Positions 19,817 to 29,830 are shown, counted from the first letter of the stretch. The stretch: 64,000 nucleotides of DNA from Polaromonas sp. P2-4 (GCA_024703855.1 CP087965.1:3154001-3218000), one strand, 5' to 3'. The notes: generated from the sequence alone by a model not told the origin. Program-made: numbers and translations.

Positions 19817-20420
19817 TCACCTCCGCGTCGTCCACCTGGTCGAAATCCCGGTAGAACTGGCCGACGGCGCGGAAATCCGCCGGCGTATAGAGGCAGACCA
19901 GCTCGTCGCAGTAGGGCTCGACCTTGCCCAGGGTCTGCGGCGGCGCCACCGGCACCGCACAGACCAGCTTTTGCGGCTGCCTGGCGCGCAAGGCATGGAG
20001 CGCCGCGATCATGGTCGAGCCGGTGGCCAGCCCGTCGTCGGTGACGATCACGACGCGGCCGGCCGGATCGCGCGGCGGGCGCAGCGGCGAATACTGGGCG
20101 CGGCGCCGACGCATGGTTTCCAGCTCGATCTGCTTTTCGTGCTCGATGTAGGCGGCGTCGGCGCCGCTCTCGCGTGCCCAGGGCGCGAGATAGACCCAGC
20201 CGGTCTCGTCGACCGCCCCGACCGCAAATTCCCGGTTGCCCGGTGCGCCGAGCTTGCGCACCAGCACCACATCGAACTCCCCGCCCAGCCGGTCGGCGAT
20301 GATCTGCGCCATCGGCACGGCACCGCGCGGGATGGCGAGCACCAGCGGATTGCTGCCGCCATAGCCAGCGAGCCCGTCTGCCAGCAGGCGCGCGGCCTGC
20401 GCCCGATTTTCAAACAGCAT
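19776..20420 (-). CDS. Phosphoribosyltransferase-family protein
   Basis: An intact 214-residue type I phosphoribosyltransferase. The PRPP-binding motif is VIVTDDGLATGSTM at about residues 120-133; IPRGAVPMAQIIADRLG and DVVLVRKLGAPGN form the N-terminal half of the site. Such proteins often occur next to a dienelactone hydrolase-like gene; a fragment of one survives at 19689-19816. The nucleobase or other substrate is not known. Confidence 0.85.
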   Translation of the reverse strand: MLFENRAQAARLLADGLAGYGGSNPLVLAIPRGAVPMAQIIADRLGGEFDVVLVRKLGAPGNREFAVGAVDETGWVYLAPWARESGADAAYIEHEKQIELETMRRRRAQYSPLRPPRDPAGRVVIVTDDGLATGSTMIAALHALRARQPQKLVCAVPVAPPQTLGKVEPYCDELVCLYTPADFRAVGQFYRDFDQVDDAEVISLLRGDPGAPPG

Positions 20421-20560
20421 CTTGACCTCCTCGGTGCCCCCTCCGCCATTCCCGCTCCCTGGCCTCGATTCAGGATCCGGTGAACGGGAAATGCCGGCAG
20501 GGGGTCACGGCGATGGGGCGGTGATGTTTCGTCCTCCCAAGGAGGAAGACGGCTTGCCTG

Positions 20561-20848
20561 CTACAGCGTACCGAGGAACTCGTTCCACGGTGTGCCTTGC
20601 AGGGTTTCGGTCGTCGAATGTCCGTAGGCGCGGATGATCATGGCGGCTTTCTCTACCTGCTTGATGTCACTCGCCTCCACGATATCGACCACATCGAACC
20701 GCCCCAGCGTGGCGTAGCTTTCCTTCCAGGTGACGCCGGGGCATCCGCGCTTGATTTTCTCGGCCACTATAGCGGCCAACTGCTTGAATTCGCCGGGATC
20801 GTGGAACGCGTCCGGAGAAAAACGGCTGAGAATTACGTAGGTTGCCAT
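20561..20848 (-). CDS. GYD domain-containing protein
   Basis: A 95-residue protein starting MATYVILSRFSPDAF, with GRFDVVDIVEASD and a conserved SxTT-like ending (HSTTETLQGTPW). GGAGGT lies seven bases before the ATG at 20848. Belongs to the small GYD family (ferredoxin-like fold); function unknown. A CCTCCcaaGGAGG hairpin sits just downstream of its stop near 20535-20550. Confidence 0.8.
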   Translation of the reverse strand: MATYVILSRFSPDAFHDPGEFKQLAAIVAEKIKRGCPGVTWKESYATLGRFDVVDIVEASDIKQVEKAAMIIRAYGHSTTETLQGTPWNEFLGTL

Positions 20849-20981
20849 GGAACACCTCCGTTGTGCTGTGCTGAGCGCACCCACCGTGCGCAGGAAACGG
20901 GAACCATCCCGGCAAACGGGGATGGGCCCGTACATTTCATTATAGGAAGCGCTCGCCAAAATGAGGCCAGTTTTTCGCCGT

Positions 20982-21980
20982 TCACTGCGAACGGCCCGGC
21001 CGCGACGCCACGGTGGTCAGCGCAGCCTGCAGCCCCATGACGACTCGCGCCATGGCGGGATAGTTGAGCTGCTCGGGCGTGTCCCGGTGGCTGTGATAGT
21101 GGGCGTAGCGGTAGAAGGCGGTGTCGGTGACCATCAGCGCCGGATAGCCCTCGCGCCAGAACGACAGATGGTCGCTCCAGGCGACGCCCGGGACGAACTC
21201 GAACGTGGCGAGCGACTCCGCCGGGAAATCCGAGTGGGAGCGGAAGGCCGCCACCCATTCGCGCAATGGGCGGCGGGAGGCGAAGTTGGACACGAAGCCG
21301 ATGAAATTGGCCCGGTCCGGGTAGAAGAAACCGAGCAGCGGCGGGTAGTGCTGGCTATGAGGCGCGTCGCTGTAGTACCCCAGCATCTCGAGCGAGACCA
21401 TCAGCCGTATGTTGTCGCCGCGGGCACGCGCCGCCTTGGCGTACACCGTGCTGCCCATCTCGCCGCGGGCGAAGAACGGCGACTCTTCATTCACGAAGGC
21501 GACGAAGCGGACGGTACAGGTCGGCTGCGCCCGAGCCAGTGTCCGGCTGAGTTCCAGCAGGGCGGCCACGCCGCTGGCGTTGTCGTTGGCGCCAGGGCTG
21601 CCGCTCACCGAGTCGTAGTGCGCCCCGATCACGATGATCTCCTCCGGCCGGCTCGCGCCGGGCAGCGTGACCTCGAGGTTCTCGCTGCGCACACGGTATG
21701 CCTCGTAGCTCTGGGACATGACCTGGTAGCCCTGTGACGCCCACTGTGCGCGGAGGTAGTCCGCCGCGGCGCGCAGCGCGTGGGGGTGGAACACATTGCG
21801 TTCGCCGATCTCGCCCGCCAGCTTGCGGACGTGGGCCTGCAATCGCTCGGTCAATGCGGCCAGTTCCGTTGTCTGGGTCGCTGCGGGGGCGGCAGTGAAA
21901 CGTGGATCGCTCATGATGCTGCGGGCCACGCTGAGCAAGGCCAGCGCCGCAAACGCGAGTCCGAACATCCGATGGGGCAT
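20982..21980 (-). CDS. M28-family exported metallopeptidase
   Basis: An intact 332-residue protein with an N-terminal hydrophobic signal (MFGLAFAALALLSVA). Zinc and catalytic residues appear in order: GAHYDSVSGSPGANDNASG (His, Asp), NEESPFF (Glu pair), EMLGYYSD and the final YHSHRDTPE (His). This is the aminopeptidase Y/glutaminyl cyclase-like M28 fold. It likely trims peptides in the periplasm or outside. Confidence 0.88.
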   Translation of the reverse strand: MPHRMFGLAFAALALLSVARSIMSDPRFTAAPAATQTTELAALTERLQAHVRKLAGEIGERNVFHPHALRAAADYLRAQWASQGYQVMSQSYEAYRVRSENLEVTLPGASRPEEIIVIGAHYDSVSGSPGANDNASGVAALLELSRTLARAQPTCTVRFVAFVNEESPFFARGEMGSTVYAKAARARGDNIRLMVSLEMLGYYSDAPHSQHYPPLLGFFYPDRANFIGFVSNFASRRPLREWVAAFRSHSDFPAESLATFEFVPGVAWSDHLSFWREGYPALMVTDTAFYRYAHYHSHRDTPEQLNYPAMARVVMGLQAALTTVASRPGRSQ

Positions 21981-22041
21981 GGCTTTGCACGCTGGCCGAG
22001 GCTCAATGCAGCTTGAAACACTATGCGTTTATTATGAAGCG

Positions 22042-22269
22042 ATGGGGATTCGTGTGGAGTGCTATGCCGGCTACCGCGGCGAACAAGAGCCGCGCGCCTT
22101 CCATCTCGGCGAGCGTCGCATCGAGGTGAAGGCCATCCTCGACCGTTGGCTTGCGCCGGACCACCGGTACTTCAAGGTCCAGGGGGCTGACGGCAACACG
22201 TACATCCTGCGCCACGATGAAGTATCGGGCGACTGGGAGATGACGATGTACAGCGCGCAGGGCCTGTGA
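22042..22269 (+). CDS. Conserved hypothetical protein (75 aa)
   Basis: Starts MGIRVECYAGYRGEQEPR and contains RWLAPDHRYFKVQGADG and YILRHDEVSGDWEM. I recall similar 75-80-residue proteins in other betaproteobacteria; no function is known. ATG at 22042 is chosen over earlier in-frame starts because conservation appears to begin there. Confidence 0.65.
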   Translation: MGIRVECYAGYRGEQEPRAFHLGERRIEVKAILDRWLAPDHRYFKVQGADGNTYILRHDEVSGDWEMTMYSAQGL

Positions 22270-22296
22270 CGGCGTCCGCAAGCCGCGCCGCAAAAA

Positions 22297-22380
22297 ACCA
22301 GGTTTCGCAAACGGGAATCGGCGCTTGCCGGATGCACCAACGGCCACCATACTTGCACTCAGGCGGTTGAATTTCCTGTT
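22297..22380. repeat. Dispersed repeat copy B (uninterrupted)
   Basis: Eighty-four bases: ACCAGGTTTCGCAAACGGG...TTGCACTCAGGCGGTTGAATTTCCTG. It has no inserted GC-rich repeat. On the opposite strand it reads GGAAATTCAACCGCCTGAGT..., resembling the IS91-family end at 53793. Confidence 0.8.
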
Positions 22381-22425
22381 CGTCTCCATTGCACCTTGAA
22401 ACCCCCGGAGGCGGGGGTAAGCCTT

Positions 22426-25400
22426 ATGCGCTGCGCAAGTTGCGGGTTCGAGAATCCGACAGGCGCCAAGTTCTGCGAGGAATGTGGCGCCAGGCTGGTG
22501 CGCGCCTGCCCAGTCTGCGGGCACGAGGCGAGCGCGAGCGCCAAGTTCTGCAGCGAATGCGGCGCGCCGTTGAGCGGGCCGCCGCCCAGCACGCTTGCGG
22601 CCAGCGCCCCCATCGACTACACGCCCCCCTACCTGGCCGAGCGCATCCGGGCGGCACAGGCGGCCATGCAAGCCCGCGGCGCGCCGGACGGCGAACGCAA
22701 GACCGTCACCGCGCTGTTCGCCGACATGGCCGGCTCGACCGCGCTGATCCAGGACCTCGATCCCGAGGACGCGCGCCGCCTGATCGACCCGGTGCTGGCG
22801 CTGATGATGGAGGCCGTGCACCACTACGAGGGCTATGTGGCCAAGTCGATGGGCGATGGCATCCTGGCGCTGTTCGGGGCGCCGATCGCGCACGAGGACC
22901 ATCCGCAGCGGGCCCTGCTGGCGGCGCTGCGCATGCAGGAGGACATGCGCCACTACGCCGACCGCGTGCGTCTCGCCCAGGGGATCGCGCTGCAGATTCG
23001 CGTCGGCGTCAACTCCGGCGAAGTGGTGGTGCGCGCGATCCGCACCGACGACCTGCACACCGACTACGACCCGGTGGGCAACTCGATCCACATCGCCTCG
23101 CGCATGGAGGGCATCGCGGTGCCCGGATCGATCGTCGCGAGCGAACACACCCACAAGCTGACCGAGGGCTATTTCGCGTTCAAGGCGCTCGGCGCCACGC
23201 CGATCAAGGGGCTGCCCGAGCCGCTCGCCGTCTTCGAAGTGCTCGGCCTCGGCCCGCTTCGCACCCGGCTGCAGGTGTCGGCCAGCCGCGGGCTGGCGCG
23301 CTTCGTCGGCCGTGCCCGCGAGCTCGAACAGCTGCGCGAGGCCCGGGCGCAGGCGCAGGCCGGACACGGGCAGATCGTCGGCGTGGTCGGCGAGCCGGGG
23401 GTCGGCAAGTCGCGGCTGTGCCACGAGTTCAAGCTGCTCGCGCCGCGCGATGGCCTGGTGCTGGAGACCTTTTCGGTCTCGCACGGCAAGGCCTATCCGT
23501 ATCTGCCGCTGATCGATCTGCTGAAGAACTACTGCCAGATCACGGCGCAGGACGACGAGCGCCGGCGGCGCGAGAAGCTCACCGGCAAGCTGCTGACCCT
23601 CGACCGCGCGCTGGAGGGCAGCCTGCCCTATCTGTTCCACCTGCTGGGGGCCGCCGAGCCGGGCTCGGCGCTGGCGCAGATGGATCCCCAGATCCGCCGG
23701 CGGCGCACCTTCGAGGCGATCAAGCGGCTGCTGGTGCGCGAGAGCCTGGCCCAGCCGCTGGAGCTGATCGTCGAGGATCTGCAGTGGCTCGACAGCGAGA
23801 CCGAGGCCTTCCTCGGCTTTCTCGGCGAGAGCGTGGCCAATGCCCGCATCCTGCTGCTGGTCAATTACCGGCCCGAGTACCGGCACGACTGGAGCCACAA
23901 GAGCTATTACACCCAGGTACGGCTGGATCCCCTGGGAGAAGCCGAGGCCCGGGAACTGCTGCGAGCCCTGCTGGGCGAAGGCGCCGGGCTCGCCCCGCTC
24001 GAGCACCTGATCCTGGAGCAGACCGAAGGCAACCCTTTCTTCATCGAAGAAGTGGTGCAGACGCTGATCGAGGAGCAGGTGCTGCGCGGCGAGCGCGGGC
24101 ATTACCGTCTGGAGCAGATTCCGACCACCTTGCACATCCCGAGCACCGTGCAGGGGGTACTCGCCGCCCGGATCGACCGCTTGGAGCCGGCCGGAGAAGG
24201 CGCTGCTGCAGACCCTGGCGGTGATCGGCAAGGCATTTCCCTGGAGCCTGCTCGCGCGTCGTCGATCAGCCCGAAGACGCGCTGAAGAGCCAGCTGACGC
24301 GGCTGCAGGCCGGGGAGTTCATCTACGAGCAGCCGGCGTTTCCGGAGGTGGAGTACAGCTTCAAGCATGGGCTGACCCAGGAGGTGAGCTACGGCTCGCT
24401 GCTGAGCGAGCGGCGCCGTGCGCTGCATGAGCGCACGGCCCAGGCGATCGAGGCCCTGTTCGGCGCCCAGCTCGAGGAGCACTGCAACGAGCTGGCGCAT
24501 CATTTCAGCTGCAGCGGCAACGCGCCGAAGGCGGTGCAATACCTGCACTGCGCCGGGCGCCAGGCGGTGCAGCGCTCCGCCGATGCCGAAGCGGTCGCCC
24601 ACCTCACCACGGCCCTGGGCTTGCTTGAGACCCTGCCCGACACTCCCGAGCGCGCCAGGCAGGAACTCGCGCTCCAGATCACCCTCGGTCCGGCCTGGAT
24701 GGCCACCAAGGGGCTCGCTGCCCCGGAAGTGGAGGCGACCTATACCCGGGCGTTGACGCTGTGTCGACAGCTCGGGGATACGATCCAGCTCTTCCCAGTG
24801 CTGCACGGGCTGCGCACGTTTTATCAAGTCCGTGGGGAGCTGCCGACCGCACGCGAGCTGACGGAGCAACTCCTTGCGCTGGCCGAGAAGGCGCAAGACC
24901 CGGCGTTGCTGGTAACAGCCCATCGGGCGATGGGGGCCAGCCTGCTCGGCCTCGGCGAGCCTCGACGCTGCCCGCGCACATCTGGAGCAGGCCCTGGCCC
25001 TCTATGACCCCCAGCAGCATCAATCGCCTGCCTTCTTCTCTGGATCGGAGCCCGGCCTGACGGGGCTGGCCTTCCTCGCCATGGTCCTGTGGCTGCTCGG
25101 CTATCCGGATCAGGCCCTGGCGCGCAGCCAGGAAATGCTCGCCCTGGCCCAGACCCTATCCCACCCTCCTGCCTCGGCCACGGCCCTGATCTTCGCCGCC
25201 GAGCTCCATCTGCAGCGCCGCGAGGCGCAACCGACCAGCGAGATGACCGAGGCACTCCTTGCCCTCGCGACCGAGCACGGCCTGCCGTTCGGGTTGGCTT
25301 GGGGAACCATCCTCTCGGGCTGGGCGCTGGCCGCGCAGGGACGCGCGGCTGAAGGCATCGAGAAGATGCAACAGGGCTTGAGCGCCTACCGGGCCACCGG

Positions 25401-25835
25401 GGCGGAGCATAGACGGTCGCATTTCCTGGCGCTGCTGGCCGAAGCCTACGCAAGAGCGGGCCAAGCCGAGGCAGGGCTGAAGACGCTGGCCGAGGCGCTG
25501 GCGGTGGTGGAGCGAACGCAAGACGCGCGTATGAGGCGGAGCTGCATCGGCTCAAGGGGGAGCTGATGCTGCAGCAGCTGAGCCGCGAGGCGGAGCAGGC
25601 CGGCGGCTGGGACGAGGCCGAAGCCTGCTTCCAGCAGGCGATCGCGATCGCTCGCCGCCAGGGCGCCCGATCGCTGGAGCTGCGCGCGGTGATGGCCTTA
25701 AGCCGGTTGTGGCGGCAGCAGGGCAAGCCGGGAGAAGCCCGCCAGATGTTGGCCGAGACCTACGGCTGGTTCACCGAAGGCTTCGACACCGCGGACCTGC
25801 GGGAGGCCAGGGCGCTGCTCGCCGAACTCCACTGA
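22426..25835 (+). CDS. Zinc-ribbon class III adenylate/guanylate cyclase with AAA ATPase and TPR domains (frameshifted)
   Basis: About 1,136 residues. Two N-terminal zinc ribbons (CASCGFEN...CEECG and CPVCGHEA...CSECG) are followed by a class III nucleotidyl cyclase domain (TALFADMAGSTALI, KSMGDGILALFG, RVGVNSGEVV). Next come an AAA ATPase (GVVGEPGVGKS; LIVEDLQWLDSE) and a long helical TPR-like C-terminal half. Breaks occur near 24195, 24957 and 25530. ATG 22426 lies behind a GGAGG-like site; TTG 22396 is possible. The class III cyclase makes cAMP or cGMP; the ATPase/TPR part probably senses and couples. A cyclic nucleotide phosphodiesterase is the next gene. Confidence 0.82.
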
Positions 25836-25900
25836 AGCGTGCGTCATGCCTCGCAGGCGCCGCGTTCAGGCCATTCAGGCCGCCACTGTCTCTCGCACCA

Positions 25901-25975
25901 ACCAGGTTTCGCAAACGGGAATCGGCGCTTGCCGGATCGGGCTACGATACTTGCACTCAGGCGGTTGAATTTCCT
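25901..25975. repeat. Dispersed repeat copy C (uninterrupted)
   Basis: Same outer element as copies A, B and D, with a short internal deletion (GGATCGGGCTACGATACTTG). It lies between the cyclase stop and the phosphodiesterase start, so the promoter of the latter may lie in or next to it. Confidence 0.78.
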
Positions 25976-25999
25976 GCCGTTATACGTATCCTTATCCGT

Positions 26000-26764
26000 A
26001 TGAAGCTGAGAATTCTGGGGTGTAGCGGCGGAATCGGCGCGAACCTGCGCACAACCGCCATGTTGCTCGACGACGATGTGCTGATTGATGCGGGTACTGG
26101 CGTTGGTGACCTTACCTTCGACGAAATGGTACGCATCGACCACGTCTTCGTCACCCACTCGCACCTGGACCACATTTGCAGCATTCCTTTTCTGGTCGAT
26201 ACGGTCGGCTATAGGCGTAACACACCCTTGACGGTGTACGCCACCAGAGAGACGGTCGATGCCTTGCGGGCCCACGTTTTCAACGATTGCATCTGGCCTG
26301 ACTTCACCATGCTGCCGCGGCCTGAGGCGTCCTACCTGCAGTTTCATGAGATAAACCGGGGCGAGACCGTGACGCTGGCCGGACGAAAAATCACCGCGCT
26401 CTCCGCCAATCACTTGGTGCCGGCCGTCGGCTACTGCCTGGACAGTGGTGTCGCGAGCTTGGTGTTCACGGGCGATACCGGCCCCAACGATGCCTTGTGG
26501 AAAATCGTCAACGGCATCAGCAACCTGCGTTATCTGATCATCGAGACCGCATTTTGCAACCGCGACTACGCGATCGCAATGGCCTCCAAGCACCTGTGCC
26601 CCAGCTTGCTTGCCGAGGAGATCAGCAAGCTTCGCCTTCCTGCGGAAATTTTCATCACCCATTTGAAACCAGGCGATATGGCGCTAACCATGCTGGAAGT
26701 CGCCGCAGCCTTGAATCCCTATCAGCCAAGAATGCTTGAACATGGCCAGGTATTTGAATTTTAA
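26000..26764 (+). CDS. MBL-fold class II cyclic-nucleotide phosphodiesterase
   Basis: An intact 254-residue metallo-beta-lactamase-fold protein. The metal motif is THSHLDH (HxHxDH), with LIDAGTGVGDL before it, FTGDTGPNDALW and the final ITHLKPGD. The overall arrangement matches class II 3',5'-cyclic nucleotide phosphodiesterases, which hydrolyse cAMP/cGMP. Standing directly after a class III cyclase gene supports that reading. No strong ribosome site is seen before ATG 26000. Confidence 0.75.
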   Translation: MKLRILGCSGGIGANLRTTAMLLDDDVLIDAGTGVGDLTFDEMVRIDHVFVTHSHLDHICSIPFLVDTVGYRRNTPLTVYATRETVDALRAHVFNDCIWPDFTMLPRPEASYLQFHEINRGETVTLAGRKITALSANHLVPAVGYCLDSGVASLVFTGDTGPNDALWKIVNGISNLRYLIIETAFCNRDYAIAMASKHLCPSLLAEEISKLRLPAEIFITHLKPGDMALTMLEVAAALNPYQPRMLEHGQVFEF

Positions 26765-26829
26765 AAAAGCGCTTGATCCGACTCACACGACGGGCAAACT
26801 GCACATTCGGACCCATCCAATCAGCGTGC

Positions 26830-27873
26830 TTAAAGAAACTCCTTGTCGATGTCGATGCTCGAGCGCTGGCCGATGTGGTGGTAGTTTTCCTTGAGCCACG
26901 CCTCGGCCTCGGTCCGTCCCTTGTCACGCAGAAAGCAGAGGAAGTCCCACTCGGCGTTGTATTTGCTCGACACACCGAGCGCGGCCATGGTCTGGTCGGA
27001 CCGAATCGAGTGGATCAACACTTCTTTCATCTCGCCGCGATCGAGCTTGCCTTGCTGGATCAGCGTGGTGACGAAGGCGATCGCACGCATCTCACGCATC
27101 AGTGACGAATTGAAGCTCACTTCGTTGATGCGGTTGAGGATGTCGGCCGCAGTGGTCGGTACGCCGGGGCGCACGATCGGGTTGATGTGCACGATCACCA
27201 CATCGTGTGTACTGCAGTTGTAGATCAGCGGGAAAATTGCCGGGTTGCCGACATAGCCGCCGTCCCAGTAATGTTCGCCGTTGATCTCTACCGCCTGGAA
27301 CAGGGTTGGCAGGCAGGCCGAAGCAAGCACCACCTCTATAGACATGTCCTGGCCCGAAAAGATGCGTATTTTGCCGGTCTCGACATTGGTTGCACATAGA
27401 TATAGATGGATCGGGCAATGTCTGCGCAACGCGGCGAAATCGACCTGTTGCTCCAGTATCTCGCGCAGCGGATTCTTGTTGTGGGGATTGAATTGGTACG
27501 GTGACAGGATGCGAAGAACGATGTCCGCCAGTAGGTACAAGGGCGAGTGGTCCAGCCCGAAGCTGTGGGCGCCTTTCAACCATGGCATCTGGCGAAAGGG
27601 GTTGTAACTCTCTGCCGATTGTGAAACAGCGCGCCAGAAGTTGTGCAGCGCCTGGCGCGCGTTTTCGGAGTCACCCTTTAGCAACCCGTAGGCCAGCACT
27701 GCGGCGTTCATCGCACCCGCGCTGGTCGCGCTGACGCCTTCAATTTCAAGCCGGCCGTCCTCAAGCAGTCGGTCGAGCACGCCCCAGGCGAACGCTCCGT
27801 GCATCCCGCCGCCTTGCAGGGCGAGCGCGATCGGCTTCTGCATGCTCGGCCGCTTTGTGTTCTTCGTAGCCAT
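26830..27873 (-). CDS. Patatin-like phospholipase
   Basis: An intact 347-residue protein. The oxyanion stretch is LALQGGGMHGAFAWGVLD, the nucleophile elbow SATSAGAMNA (GxSxG-like) and the catalytic Asp lies in WDGGYVGNP. GGAGG precedes ATG 27873. It likely hydrolyses phospholipids; the middle part carries a long insert (residues 90-150) common in bacterial patatins linked to polyhydroxybutyrate or membrane turnover. Confidence 0.88.
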   Translation of the reverse strand: MATKNTKRPSMQKPIALALQGGGMHGAFAWGVLDRLLEDGRLEIEGVSATSAGAMNAAVLAYGLLKGDSENARQALHNFWRAVSQSAESYNPFRQMPWLKGAHSFGLDHSPLYLLADIVLRILSPYQFNPHNKNPLREILEQQVDFAALRRHCPIHLYLCATNVETGKIRIFSGQDMSIEVVLASACLPTLFQAVEINGEHYWDGGYVGNPAIFPLIYNCSTHDVVIVHINPIVRPGVPTTAADILNRINEVSFNSSLMREMRAIAFVTTLIQQGKLDRGEMKEVLIHSIRSDQTMAALGVSSKYNAEWDFLCFLRDKGRTEAEAWLKENYHHIGQRSSIDIDKEFL

Positions 27874-27946
27874 CGAAAACCTCCTCAGTGTTGGGTCCAG
27901 CCACCTCCCCGATGACAATGTCCGATGACGCTGCAGCGCCCGGCGA

Positions 27947-28105
27947 TCATTCGGGCAATGCACTGCGCCTGCCGGTCAGGAACCAGCTATGCAGCTCGCC
28001 TATGCCCTTCGCATCGATGATGCCGCGCTCCTCGAACAGGAACGCATGGGAACCCTCCTGCGGCAGATCAACCTTGTTGGACTGAACCGCCCGAAGCGGC
28101 GGTCA
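27947..28105 (-). pseudogene. 3' fragment of a class III cyclase-type gene
   Basis: About 50 residues: LPQEGSHAFLFEERG, then IIDAKGIGELHSWFLTGRR and a stop. This is the usual end of a class III adenylate/guanylate cyclase domain (RGxxxVKGKGxMxTYxLxG). The upstream frame closes at a stop near 28108. It points to a second cyclase gene once present here. Confidence 0.6.
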
Positions 28106-28304
28106 CGTATGGGGTTTGTTAGCCTCACTCCTGCCGGATGTGCTCAGATTCTGGAGGATAGCCGCGCCCCTCGCAAGTCCTGCAACCGATGCGGCATGGC
28201 CGTGCCCTGGTTGTACAACAGGTGGGCGTCATGTTCCCCGTGCGCGGCGGCGTCCGCAGTTCACGCGAGGCATCGTGTCCGTCGAACGCCAAGCCGCATC
28301 GGTG

Positions 28305-28476
28305 AACAGGTTTCGAAAACGGGAATCGGTGCTTGCCGGATGGGCCAACGGCGACCATACTTGCATTCAGGCGCCGCCGGGCTGCCCCAAGGCGACTGCC
28401 ACCCCCTTGGGGGGCAGCGCTGCACACGAAGTGGCAAGCGTGGGGGCCATATTCTGGTGGTTGAATTTCCTATCCG
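28305..28476. repeat. Dispersed repeat copy D, interrupted by an inserted short repeat
   Basis: The outer element AACAGGTTTCGAAAACGGG...TTGCATTCAGGCG is interrupted at 28374 and resumes at 28460 with GTTGAATTTCCTATCCG. The 86-base insert is the GC-rich palindromic repeat (CCGCCGGGCTGCCCCAAGG...GGGGGGCAG...GTGGGGGCC). Alignment to copies B and C gives a clean empty-site/filled-site comparison. Confidence 0.82.
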
Positions 28477-28552
28477 TCCCAGAGCGGTATCGGCAGTCAA
28501 GAATGTTGTGTCACCGCTCTGTCAAGCCAAACCGGGAAAGCAGGAGTTCGAT

Positions 28553-29038
28553 ATGCAACTCATCACTGTGAAAATCGACAAGCCGGAAGCGACCAACTTC
28601 ATTCTTGGCCAGACGCACTTCATCAAGTCGGTCGAGGACCTCCACGAAGCGCTGGTTGCCACCGTGCCAGGCATCAAGTTTGGACTGGCCTTTTATGAAG
28701 CCTCCGGCAAATGCCTGGTGCGATGGTCGGGCACCGATCCCGCCATGGTCGAACTTGCCCGGAACAACGCAAAGAACCTTTCTGCTGGCCATTGCTTCAT
28801 CATTTTCCTCGGAGACGGCTTCTATCCGCTGAACGTGTTGAACACCGTCAAAATGGTGCCGGAGGTATGCCGAATTTTCTGCGCAACAGCCAATCCAACC
28901 GAAGTGATTCTTGCGGAGACGGAGCAGGGGCGCGGTGTCCTGGGCGTGGTGGACGGTTTCCCTACCCAAGGAATCGAGGACGAGGGCGACATCACCTGGC
29001 GCAAGAATTTGTTGCGGCAAATCGGCTACAAGCTTTGA
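28553..29038 (+). CDS. Adenosine-specific kinase-family protein (PF04008-like)
   Basis: A 161-residue protein: MQLITVKIDKPEATNFILG, LVRWSGTDPAMVELA, GHCFIIFLGDGFYPLNVLN and GRGVLGVVDGFP. The pattern fits the small family annotated as adenosine-specific kinase from an archaeal structure; its physiological role is unproven. AGGAG precedes ATG 28553. Confidence 0.8.
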   Translation: MQLITVKIDKPEATNFILGQTHFIKSVEDLHEALVATVPGIKFGLAFYEASGKCLVRWSGTDPAMVELARNNAKNLSAGHCFIIFLGDGFYPLNVLNTVKMVPEVCRIFCATANPTEVILAETEQGRGVLGVVDGFPTQGIEDEGDITWRKNLLRQIGYKL

Positions 29039-29218
29039 TCGAAGTACCGGCGCGATTGGCGGAGTCCGATCAATCATTGCCGGCCCGCCGGCTTCGGTGG
29101 CCCCGTTGGAGAAATGGGAATGGGGCTGATTTGTCAGCCCGCTTGCATTCAGCAGCGCCGGGCGTAAAGTAATAAGGCAACGTGACTGGTTGCCCGTTTA
29201 CTTCAAAGGAGGACACAT

Positions 29219-29661
29219 ATGGCCAATACCACCTGGATTTTGGTCGCCAACGCAAGCCTCGCCAAAATCTATGCCAACCACGGCCCCAAGAAGGGGCTCG
29301 AAGTTTTGAAGGAACTCGAACACCCGGAGAGCCGGCAAAAAAACTCCGATCTGGTCACCGACCGCCCCGGGCACATGCAGAGCGTCGGCAACGGCCACGG
29401 CGCATTCCAGCCCCAGACCGACCCCAAGCTCAACGCCGCTCGGCATTTCGCCCAGGAACTGGCGCGCGAATTCAACCATGGCCGCAGCACCAATCAGTTC
29501 GGACGCGCCATCCTGATCGCCCCACCCTCTTTCATGGGCCTGATCAACGACAAGCTGGACGGCCAGACCGCCAGCCTGGTCAGCGACCACTTCGAAAAGG
29601 ATTACACCAAGGCGAGCGAAAAGAACTCGCCGGACATCTGGGGTCCTGCATCCATCTTTGA
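29219..29661 (+). CDS. Host attachment family protein (frameshifted at end)
   Basis: About 147 residues, starting MANTTWILVANASLAKIY after a perfect AAAGGAGG site. It contains HPESRQKNSDLVTDRPG and FAQELAREFNHG. One A is missing near 29620 (GCGAAAAGAACTC); restoring it gives KELAGHLGSCIHL and a stop at 29661, the usual family length. The family name comes from plant-associated bacteria; the fold resembles release-factor-like domains and the role is uncertain. Confidence 0.8.
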
Positions 29662-29689
29662 ACCGGCGGATGTTCCTGTCGCAGCTCTG

Positions 29690-29830
29690 ATTGGCGCTCG
29701 ACCAGATCAACGCCTTGGGCTACGGCCTCACGCTGGGCCAGCAAACCCGCATCGACAGCCGCGCCCAGGCCTTGGCCGCGCGCTCACGTGGGCAACATTT
29801 ATGTCCATCGCAACATGATTGGCGCGACAG
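29690..29830 (+). pseudogene. putA: putA internal fragment
   Basis: LDQINALGYGLTLGQQTRID and, one frame on, VGNIYVHRNMIGAT match the conserved end of the P5C dehydrogenase domain in PutA (LxxINATGYGLTxGxxTRID...GNxYVNRNxIGA). It begins directly after the host attachment gene and breaks off before the AraC gene. One internal frame change lies near 29785. Confidence 0.75.
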
